A stretch of DNA of 41,995 nt from Rhodospirillales bacterium (GTDB lineage Bacteria; Pseudomonadota; Alphaproteobacteria; Acetobacterales; Acetobacteraceae), in assembly GCA_028869995.1 (NCBI GenBank), contig JAGWQN010000087.1, forward strand, positions 1 through 41,995. Reading direction: 5' to 3'. Positions 1 through 6,812 of the stretch are shown here, one piece after another. The position numbers and the translations under genes were made by a program. Within the stretch, counting starts at the first letter, position 1; every line of letters begins with the position of its first letter. The notes under the pieces were generated by a model that ran no database searches, was not told where the DNA came from, and saw only the letters and a list, made by a program, of their open reading frames with translations.

Positions 1-140
1 CATCGCCGGCGGTCATTCCAAGCTCGACGCCATCCGCGCCCTTAAACGCTACCTCGCGCGCGAGGTGTTCGCTGTCATCATGCACCGGCAGAAGGAGATC
101 AACGCCGCCCAGATCGCCACTTGACAAACAGAAGGGCGTC
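1..140 (+). mobile_element. Right end of an IS110-family insertion sequence (partial)
   Basis: The first bases encode the C-terminus of an IS110-type transposase (separate entry). The short downstream tail, with TTGACA at the stop codon and AAGGGCGTCC at 132-141, resembles the 3' non-coding end of such elements as I remember them. The element lies where the next prophage gene (a ParB-like protein on the minus strand) loses its continuation, so it probably inserted there. The exact terminus near 140 is inferred, and the rest of the element is outside the window. Confidence 0.5.
2..124 (+). CDS. IS110-family transposase, C-terminal end (partial)
   Basis: An open frame enters from the left edge and ends at TGA 122-124. 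Its 40 residues include KLDAIRALKRYLAREVF, the pattern typical of the extreme C-terminus of IS110/IS1111 transposases (a conserved Arg/Leu-Lys-Arg-x-Leu helix before a short basic tail). The catalytic DEDD N-domain and the serine-containing C-domain would lie upstream, outside the window. The hit is short, so the family call rests on this motif and on the context: the reading frame ends just where a prophage gene on the other strand is cut. Confidence 0.6.
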   Translation: MAGGHSKLDAIRALKRYLAREVFAVIMHRQKEINAAQIAT

Positions 141-209
141 CACGGCGCGCAGCCGCCCGTCGGGCACCCGCACCTGCTCGATGTTCAACATCAGCTGTCG
201 GTCGTTCAT
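141..209 (-). pseudogene. ParB-like N-domain prophage gene, start only
   Basis: ATG at 209-207 overlaps the TGA of the Ner-like gene (ATGA), so the two were translationally coupled. The first residues include NIEQVRVPDGRLRAVD, which resembles the opening of ParB/Spo0J-type nuclease-domain proteins found just after the regulator in Mu-like prophages of alphaproteobacteria. Similarity stops near position 140, where the IS110-type end begins. Only about 23 codons remain and it cannot be functional. The family call is moderate because so little is left. Confidence 0.45.
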
Positions 210-508
210 ATCGCCGCTTCCTTTTGACGTTTCCGCGGCGGGGCGAGGTCGCTATGGTTGCGGACACCTCGCCTGCGCCTTGGCAGACTCGTTCCGTCCG
301 GGTTCCACCGGTCCGGCCACAGTTCATGGAGGGGTACTTGCAACGCCTCGGCGATCCGACGCTCGACGACCCGACTGCGATCCGTCGCCAGCGCGACGGA
401 AATGGCCGTGCGCGCGTAACCCCAGCTTTTGGAAAGGGTCGTCATCTCCCCGAACCGCTTCCGCAGCTCGGCCTTGATATCCTCGGGATGCCAGCGTCGC
501 GCAGCCAT
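206..508 (-). CDS. Ner-like (Nlp family) helix-turn-helix regulator of a Mu-like prophage
   Basis: A 100-residue protein. Residues 5-66 form one DNA-binding domain: WHPEDIKAELRKR, then TTLSKSWGYARTAISVALA as helix-turn-helix, then IAEALQVPLHELWPDRWNPDG, the closing signature of Ner/SfsB (Nlp) proteins. Ner of phage Mu represses the early and repressor promoters after infection, and this copy sits in the equivalent place, divergent from a repressor with only 21 bases between the two start codons. The C-terminal third is basic and unconserved. The downstream partner is truncated, so any remaining role would be as an orphan regulator. Confidence 0.8.
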   Translation of the reverse strand: MAARRWHPEDIKAELRKRFGEMTTLSKSWGYARTAISVALATDRSRVVERRIAEALQVPLHELWPDRWNPDGTSLPRRRRGVRNHSDLAPPRKRQKEAAI

Positions 509-557
509 TGTCAGACAGTTACGCCCTGAATGTCTAGCAATACTGACCGACAGTCAG
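509..557. promoter_or_regulatory. Candidate operators between Ner-like gene and repressor
   Basis: The gap between the two divergent start codons is very short and contains the palindrome TGTC-A-GACA at 509-517. A second inverted repeat, CTGAC-N5-GTCAG at 543-557, lies in the first codons of the repressor. Both carry GACAGT (514-519 and 549-554). Paired short sites of this kind are expected for Ner/repressor binding, but no binding consensus for this phage is known to me. The assignment rests on symmetry and position. Confidence 0.4.
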
Positions 558-1075
558 AGTCGGGTCAAGCACAATCCGCGCGCGAAATCGCCGCTCGGCT
601 GCGCGCGGCCGTCGCGTTGGCAGGTGGCCCGGAAAGAGTGGCGGTCGCTGCCGGCCTTTCTGTCCGGACAATTGGCCGCGCGCTTGCCGGCCACGCGGTC
701 CGCAGGGGCACGCTGCTGGAGCTCGCGGACGTGCTCCGCGTGCCGCCGTCCTGGCTCCTGGAAGGGAAGGGGACGTTCAACCGCGCCTGGGTCACGCCAC
801 CGCAGCTCGGCCCACTCCCCGGCGGCGGCGGCATCGCTCAGGGCGCGCCGGTTCCCCTCCCGCGCGCCGCGGCCCAGGACCAGGCGCCCTTGTCGCGCAC
901 CCGCATCGACGCCAGGATCCTCGCGCGCGTCCTCGACCTCGTCGATCTCATCGCCAAGGACGAGCCGAACGAGGTCAAGGCCCGTCGCATCGCCCGCGCC
1001 TACGACGAGGCGACGCTGCCTGCAGACGAGCTTCCCCCGCTCCCCCCCCATCCGCACTCGGAGAGCTTCGAATGA
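530..1075 (+). CDS. Phage repressor-like helix-turn-helix protein
   Basis: A 181-residue protein. Residues 19-65 form an XRE/CI-like helix-turn-helix (GGPERVAVAAGLSVRTIGRAL) followed by LELADVLRVPPSWLLEGKG. A Pro/Gly-rich linker (about 88-118) leads to a helical C-terminus. The divergence from a Ner-like gene and the read-out toward the presumed phage end fit the immunity repressor (c) of a Mu-like phage. The fold of the C-terminal half is not recognisable to me, and I see no Ser-Lys peptidase dyad of LexA/CI type. The stop TGA overlaps the ATG of the next gene (ATGA at 1072-1075). Confidence 0.7.
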   Translation: MSSNTDRQSESGQAQSAREIAARLRAAVALAGGPERVAVAAGLSVRTIGRALAGHAVRRGTLLELADVLRVPPSWLLEGKGTFNRAWVTPPQLGPLPGGGGIAQGAPVPLPRAAAQDQAPLSRTRIDARILARVLDLVDLIAKDEPNEVKARRIARAYDEATLPADELPPLPPHPHSESFE

Positions 1076-1605
1076 CTTCCCACTTCTTTTTTCGGAATTG
1101 GCGGGAAACCGCCAATTCCTTCGCCCACTTCTCTTCCCACTTCCGCTCCGGCTTTCTCGCCTTGTGCGTCGTCCTCATCCCCCTCGGCGCCCATGCAGCA
1201 GATACGCCGGCGTCCCTGCGGGCGGAGGCAAAAACCTTCCTCGCCAGCTGCTCGGGTCTGCACGGCGCCGCGCTCGGCTTCTGCCGCGCCGACCACAACA
1301 ATTTCGTGATGGACTACGAATGCGCCTTCTCTGGCAGCTATTGGTCAGAAAAAAACGTCGCCGATGATCTATCCTGGCGCACACACCCCGGCATTCAGTC
1401 GGTCGATTTATTGTCGTGCGCCTGGGCCACGGTCGTCGTTGCGACGAATGGTCTTGCGACGAGCGCCGATGTGCACGCGATCGCCTCCGATTGTTCTCAT
1501 ATGAACCATCCTGCGAGACGAGCCGCCGTTCTCAAGGCAAGGCTCATCGCCGCCCGTATCGCGGCCTTCCGCGCCACGCCTGGCGCCCGTTCCGTCTGCC
1601 CCTGA
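1072..1605 (+). CDS. Hypothetical secreted protein, possible prophage cargo gene
   Basis: Family not recognised. The 177-residue product has a long polar N-region, then a hydrophobic core (FLALCVVLIPLGAHAAD) that looks like a signal peptide with cleavage after AHA near residue 43. The mature part has several cysteines (SCSGL, GFCRA, YECAF, LSCAW, SDCSH, SVCP), which could form disulfides in the periplasm. The start overlaps the repressor stop, implying co-expression in the lysogen, as for phage morons. The first 24 codons contain an 11-bp perfect hairpin and three copies of (S/A)HF, so a later start is possible, but I see no better one with a ribosome site. Confidence 0.5.
   Translation: MTSHFFFRNWRETANSFAHFSSHFRSGFLALCVVLIPLGAHAADTPASLRAEAKTFLASCSGLHGAALGFCRADHNNFVMDYECAFSGSYWSEKNVADDLSWRTHPGIQSVDLLSCAWATVVVATNGLATSADVHAIASDCSHMNHPARRAAVLKARLIAARIAAFRATPGARSVCP
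1094..1119. repeat. Perfect 11-bp hairpin with GAAA loop, flanked by short direct repeats
   Basis: GGAATTGGCGG at 1094-1104 pairs exactly with CCGCCAATTCC at 1109-1119 around a GAAA tetraloop. TCCCACTTC lies on the left (1078-1086); GCCCACTTC (1123-1131) and TCCCACTTC (1135-1143) lie on the right. The hairpin begins 18 bases after the repressor stop codon and inside the first codons of the next gene. There is no U-tract on the plus strand, so a classical terminator is unlikely. A translation-control structure or a small inserted repeat fits better. Confidence 0.7.
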
Positions 1606-1811
1606 ACAGCCTCTGGATGGGTTCTGGAAGGGTTTCAGCGGCCGTCGACGCACCAGCCCCGCGCGCGCATATTTTCTGGCAAAACCACCCGTCCAGCGCC
1701 CTCACTCTCACTGGCACAAAAAACCCCAGTATCTGCGGTTAACCCCTTGCCAATCCGTCGAAATCCCGCCTCATGCCGCGCCGTCCCACTTCCCCATTTC
1801 TTCTGTCCCCG

Positions 1812-2509
<698 letters not shown>

Positions 2510-2513
<4 letters not shown>

Positions 2514-2767
2514 GGCGAGGCCGTCTTGCCCAACACCAGGGCGACGAGGTCGCCGAGCGTGAACACGCGCTCCAGTTCGCGAGTCGAGATCCGGATCGCG
2601 TAGTGGTCCTCCAAGGCCAGCACGATCTCCACATGGCGAAACGAATCCCAGCCGACAACGTCGCCGGCGGTGAGGCCGGGATGCAACGTGATATCGGCGC
2701 GGCCGAAGACGTCGCGGAAGATCTCCGCGAGACGGGCATAGACCGCCTGTTCCTCGGCCGCGCTCAT
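2510..2767 (-). CDS. Acyl carrier protein
   Basis: An 85-residue acidic protein with the phosphopantetheine attachment motif GWDSFRHVEIVLALEDHY; the serine in WDSF is the expected modification site. Length and helix pattern fit a freestanding acyl carrier protein. The start ATG at 2767 overlaps the stop of the upstream gene (ATGA) and its own stop overlaps the start of the acyl-AMP ligase (GTGA), so the three genes form a tightly coupled operon. It would receive an acyl chain activated by the neighbouring ligase, now truncated. Farther upstream start codons exist but would overlap the preceding gene and add a non-conserved tail. Confidence 0.85.
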
Positions 2768-3906
2768 GGCACGCCCACCGGAAGGGCGCCGTGCACCAGC
2801 GTGTGGACACGCCGGCACATCCGGCCCCAGCTTTCGAAGATCTCGTGGCTGGACGGCCGCCTGGCGTCATCCTCGACCAGAACATGGCCGATGAACAGGC
2901 CTTCGCCGCGGACGACCTCCCCTGCCTCCAGCCCCGGCCGCGCCGCCCGGACATAGAGCAACGGGCAGTCCCCGTAACCGCGCAGCACCGCGAGAAGGGC
3001 CCGCAGACCGGCATCCGGGAGATCGTCCGGCAGGCCGTGGATCACCATGATCTTGCTTCCTTCGTGCAACACATCGAGGAGGTTGCGTGCCAGGTACTGA
3101 AGTTTTCTGCACTGGCGCGCGAACAGCGGCGCGCGTTCCTCGTTCGCCGCGAAGAGAAACGTGTGTGCCTGCATATGATAGCGGATGTCGCGCGTGAAGA
3201 ATTCGCCGCGATCATCAGGCTCCATGCGGGTGAACGCGGGATCCCCGACGCCGCGCAGCCGGTCGGCCAGCGCTGTCCGCACGGCATCGAGGCCGATGCC
3301 CGAGAAGCGCAGGAGCCCCAGCGGCTCGGCGCCGAAATGCCGCTGCGCGCTGCCAAGCGCGCAGTCCTGCCCCAGGCTCTCGAACGCCATCATCACCTCG
3401 CGCATCGACCGGTCGGGCGCGATGGCGCCGGCGCTGGCTGCGATGGCCTCGAGTTCGCCCGCCATCGTGGCATCGAGCGGATCGCCGGCAGCAAGGGCGC
3501 TGCGCAGGTGTGCCTCGGTTTCGCCGATGGGCCGGCCAAGCCGTGCCAGCAGGCGATCGAGTGCTTCGGCCCGCACCCGGCCGTAGAGCGGCAGCTCGCC
3601 CGTCGCTCCGTCGACGCCGCGCGCGATGACGGCGATCCGGGCCAGGGCAAGATCGGAATCGTCGAGCTCGTCCGAACAGGTCAGCTGAAAGCCCGCCGGC
3701 CTGGCCGGATCGGCCGAAATGTCGGGCCGGTCCCGGTCCACCGGGCCCGAACCGATCACCACCCCGTTGCGCAGGATCTCGATCCGCACCGGTATGCTGG
3801 AGACCGGCAGGCGCGCCGTGTCGACCCAGCCGGAGACGATCCTCGGCAGGCGCACACCATCTGCCATGCCACGCAGCCGAAGGGTGGAAGCTGAGCCTGC
3901 GATCAC
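2764..3906 (-). CDS. Protein of unknown function with ESLG/EPLGLLRF domain
   Basis: A 380-residue protein. Residues 170-195 read AFESLGQDCALG ... GAEPLGLLRFSG, a motif I recall from a family of uncharacterised proteins in Rhodospirillales and Methylobacteria, often near glycosyl- or acyl-transfer genes. The catalytic role is unknown to me. The N-terminal 100 residues look like a beta-rich domain (GWVDTARLPVSSIPVRIEILRNG). The GTG at 3906 is preferred because GGAGG lies 8 bases upstream. It is the first gene of the operon with the acyl carrier protein and acyl-AMP ligase, which suggests a role in making or attaching an acyl-modified surface component. That role is inference only. Confidence 0.6.
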   Translation of the reverse strand: MIAGSASTLRLRGMADGVRLPRIVSGWVDTARLPVSSIPVRIEILRNGVVIGSGPVDRDRPDISADPARPAGFQLTCSDELDDSDLALARIAVIARGVDGATGELPLYGRVRAEALDRLLARLGRPIGETEAHLRSALAAGDPLDATMAGELEAIAASAGAIAPDRSMREVMMAFESLGQDCALGSAQRHFGAEPLGLLRFSGIGLDAVRTALADRLRGVGDPAFTRMEPDDRGEFFTRDIRYHMQAHTFLFAANEERAPLFARQCRKLQYLARNLLDVLHEGSKIMVIHGLPDDLPDAGLRALLAVLRGYGDCPLLYVRAARPGLEAGEVVRGEGLFIGHVLVEDDARRPSSHEIFESWGRMCRRVHTLVHGALPVGVP

Positions 3907-4134
3907 CTGTCATGCCTCCGAGGTCGTCGAGGGTCGGTCACGGAACGCCACGGCGGCGGCCGAGTTCCGGCGCCTCTATCGCAGTCTCCGGCGTCGCGCC
4001 CAGCCGCCCGGCGGCCGGCACGAGGTGCGGGGGCCAGAAGGGCATGGCCTTGGCCCGGCTGGTGCGGCAGGCTACCTGCACGTCGCGCACGGCATGCTTC
4101 GGGCTGCCGGTCTGCGCGTGATCGGAGCAGCGAG

Positions 4135-5748
4135 ATGGACACCAAGCGGCAGGACACCGACGTCCTCGTCATCGGCGCGGGGCATAATGGGCTGGTATGC
4201 GCGTTCTACCTGGCCCGCGCCGGCTTCAAGGTGACGGTGATCGAGCGCCGGGCGGTCGCCGGCGGAGCGGCGGTCACCGAAGAGTTTTATCCCGGCTTCC
4301 GCAACTCGACGGCGAGCTACACGGTGTCGCTGCTCAACCCGAAGGTCATCGCGGACATGGATCTGCCTGGCCGTGGCCTCAGGGTGGTGGACCGCAAGGT
4401 GCAGAATTTCCTGCCCGTCGACGACCGCCGCTACCTCGCGACCGGGCCGGGCCGCACCAAGGCGGAAGTCGCGAAATTCTCGACCCGCGATGCCGAGCGT
4501 CTCGACGCCTATGACGCGCGCCTGATGGTGCTCGCCGACCTGGTGCGCACGACCCTGCTGCAGACGCCGCCCGATGCGGCTCCCGGCGGCTGGACGGCGG
4601 GACTGCGCGAGGCGTTGCGCGCGCTGCCGCTCGGCCGGCGCCTGGCTGGCCTCGAGATCACCGCGCGGCGCGACCTGCTGGCCCTGTTCGGGCAATCGGC
4701 GGGCGATCTGCTCGATGGCTGGTTCGAAAGCGATCCGATCAAGGCTGTCCTCGGCTTCGATGGCATCGTCGGCACCTATGCGAGCCCCTATTCGCCCGGC
4801 ACGGCCTATGTGCTGCTGCACCATTGCTTCGGAGAAACGAACGGGCGACGGGGCGTCTGGGGGCATGCGATCGGCGGCATGGGCGCGATCACGCAGGCGA
4901 TGGCCCAGGCATGCGCGGCCGCAGGGGTCGAGATCGTGCTCGGGGATGGTGCGCGGGAGGTCATCGTCGAAGGCGGCCGCGCCGTCGGGATCGTGAGCGA
5001 GCGCGGCCGATCGCTGCGTGCCCGGGCTGTCGTGTCGAACCTCAACCCGAAACTGCTGTTCACCAACCTCGTCGATCCCGCTGTCCTGCCTGCCGATTTC
5101 CGCGAGCGCATGCAGCGCTACCGCTGTGCCTCCGGCACGTTCCGCATGAACGTCGCCCTCGCGCAGCTGCCGCGTTTCACCTGCCTGCCCGAAGCGGGCG
5201 ACCACCTGACCGGCGGGATGATCATCGGTCCGTCGCTCGGCTATTTCGACCGTGCCTATCAGGATGCGCGCCGGACCGGATGGTCGCGCGAGCCCATCGT
5301 CGAGATGCTGATCCCCTCGACGCTGGACGACTCGCTGGCCCCGCCCGGCCGGCATGTGGCGAGCCTGTTCTGCCAGCACGTGGCACCGCAGTTGCCGGAC
5401 GGCGCCAGCTGGGACGAGCACCGCGAGGCGGTGGCCGATCTCATGATCGAAACGGTGGACCGCGCGGCGCCGGGCTTCAAAGCCTCCGTGCTCGGGCGCG
5501 TCGCCTATTCACCGCTCGATCTCGAGCGCACGTTCGGCCTCGTCGGCGGCGACATCATGCACGGCGCGCTGGCGCTCGATCAGATCTTCTCCGCCCGCCC
5601 GGTACTCGGCCACGCCGATTACCGCAGCCCGCTGGCCGGGCTCTACATGTGCGGCTCGGGCACGCACCCGGGCGGCGGCGTCACCGGCGCGCCGGGGCAC
5701 AACGCGGCGCACGAAATCCTGCGCGACCTTCGGCGCCGGCGCGTCTAG
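4135..5748 (+). CDS. FAD-dependent oxidoreductase, PYROXD2/phytoene-desaturase-like
   Basis: A 537-residue flavoprotein. The N-terminal dinucleotide-binding loop G14-A-G-H-N-G19 sits in DVLVIGAGHNGLVCAFYLARAG, followed by the ERR acidic strand end and GGAAVTEEFYPGF. The C-terminus carries the second FAD-contact segment GLYMCGSGTHPGGGVTGAPGHNAA. This pattern and length fit the CrtI/PYROXD2 branch rather than monoamine oxidases. The substrate is unknown; neighbouring genes contain no carotenoid pathway, so pigment synthesis is unlikely. GGAG lies 7 bases before the ATG. It is divergent from the carrier-protein operon and convergent with the molybdenum hydroxylase operon. Confidence 0.8.
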   Translation: MDTKRQDTDVLVIGAGHNGLVCAFYLARAGFKVTVIERRAVAGGAAVTEEFYPGFRNSTASYTVSLLNPKVIADMDLPGRGLRVVDRKVQNFLPVDDRRYLATGPGRTKAEVAKFSTRDAERLDAYDARLMVLADLVRTTLLQTPPDAAPGGWTAGLREALRALPLGRRLAGLEITARRDLLALFGQSAGDLLDGWFESDPIKAVLGFDGIVGTYASPYSPGTAYVLLHHCFGETNGRRGVWGHAIGGMGAITQAMAQACAAAGVEIVLGDGAREVIVEGGRAVGIVSERGRSLRARAVVSNLNPKLLFTNLVDPAVLPADFRERMQRYRCASGTFRMNVALAQLPRFTCLPEAGDHLTGGMIIGPSLGYFDRAYQDARRTGWSREPIVEMLIPSTLDDSLAPPGRHVASLFCQHVAPQLPDGASWDEHREAVADLMIETVDRAAPGFKASVLGRVAYSPLDLERTFGLVGGDIMHGALALDQIFSARPVLGHADYRSPLAGLYMCGSGTHPGGGVTGAPGHNAAHEILRDLRRRRV

Positions 5749-5800
5749 GGCTCGTCGTCCCCTGCCCGCCCCGTCACCACGGGACCAGGCAGGCCAGGCC

Positions 5801-6808
5801 TCAGCCTGCGGCCGCCAGGATCGCCCGGCGCACCAGGGCTTCGAACAGGGCGAGCTTGTAGTCGTTGCGGCTGAGGGGCGTTGCACCCTGCAACGCGGCC
5901 CTGGCGGCATCGGCGGCGACCATCGCGTCGATCCGCCGCCCCTTCAACACCTGTTCCGCGGCGCGGGCGCGGCGAGGTACCGGCGCTGCTGCGCCCAGCA
6001 CCACGCTGGCCTCGTGGCAAGTGCCGTCCGGGTCATGCACGAGCACCACGGCAACGTCCGCAAGGGGCCAGTCGAAGCCTGTCTTCTCGCCCTGGCGCAG
6101 ATGCGCCATGCGTGTCCCCTCGGCAAGCCGGGGAAGGTGCACCGCGGTCAGCACCTCGCGCGGGCGCAGCGCGTTCTCGCATTGAAGGTCGTCACCGGGG
6201 CGCACGAAGAAATCCTCGAGCGGGAGACGGCGCGCGGCGCCCTCGGCATCGTGCAACTCGACGTCAGCGCCGAGCGCCACCAGCGCGGTCGCCGGCGTCG
6301 AGGGATGGACGATAGCGCAGGCCTGGTTGTCGAAGATCGCGTGATACTGGCTCTCTCCGCGGATCGCGAAGCAGTGGCCGCCGCCCTTGCGCAGGCAATG
6401 ATGCGCAGGCGAACGAAAATACCAGCAATGGGGGCGCTGCAGGAGGTTGCCGCCAAGGGTCGCGACGTTGCGAAGCTCGGGGCTCGCGGCGCCCGCGAGG
6501 GCCTGCGCGAGTGCCGGGTAGGAAGCGCGGACGAGGGCGTGCTCCGCCACCGACGCAAGCGTCGCCATGGCACCGATGGCAAGGTTGCCAGCCGCGTCCT
6601 GGGCGATCGCGTCGAGCCCGGGAACGCCGCGCAGGCTGACGACGAGCGACGGGGTCACCAGTTCCGACTTCAGCAGATCGAGGAGGTCGATGCCGCCGGC
6701 CATGAGGACTGCGCCCTCGCTCAGCGCGACCATCGCCTCGCTGACCAGCCCCGTCTCGGCGGCGGCCTCGGCGAGGGTCCCGGGCCGGGCGTAGGCAAAA
6801 CGGTTCAT
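5801..6808 (-). CDS. Molybdenum hydroxylase FAD subunit (PaoB-like)
   Basis: A 335-residue FAD-binding subunit of the xanthine dehydrogenase family; it passes electrons between iron-sulfur clusters and an acceptor. Seen: AGGIDLLDLLK (FAD pyrophosphate contact), ATLGGNLLQRPHCWYF, and a C-terminal CO-dehydrogenase flavoprotein domain. Between about residues 125 and 165 four cysteines (HCW, HCL, HCF, AC) lie in an inserted loop, as in E. coli PaoB and 4-hydroxybenzoyl-CoA reductase beta, where such a loop binds an extra [4Fe-4S] cluster. It is the last gene of the operon, 4 bases after the Mo subunit stop, with GGAG 8 bases before the ATG. Confidence 0.85.
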   Translation of the reverse strand: MNRFAYARPGTLAEAAAETGLVSEAMVALSEGAVLMAGGIDLLDLLKSELVTPSLVVSLRGVPGLDAIAQDAAGNLAIGAMATLASVAEHALVRASYPALAQALAGAASPELRNVATLGGNLLQRPHCWYFRSPAHHCLRKGGGHCFAIRGESQYHAIFDNQACAIVHPSTPATALVALGADVELHDAEGAARRLPLEDFFVRPGDDLQCENALRPREVLTAVHLPRLAEGTRMAHLRQGEKTGFDWPLADVAVVLVHDPDGTCHEASVVLGAAAPVPRRARAAEQVLKGRRIDAMVAADAARAALQGATPLSRNDYKLALFEALVRRAILAAAG

Positions 6809-6812
6809 GGTC

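Noticed and set aside
1078-1143. Intrinsic terminator for the repressor gene
   Set aside because: The hairpin is strong but no U-tract follows on the plus strand, and the T-run lies before the stem, so it is reported as a repeat instead.
4072-5421. A 449-codon minus-strand frame opposite the PYROXD2-like gene
   Set aside because: Antisense shadow without motifs; the plus-strand protein is clearly a flavoprotein.
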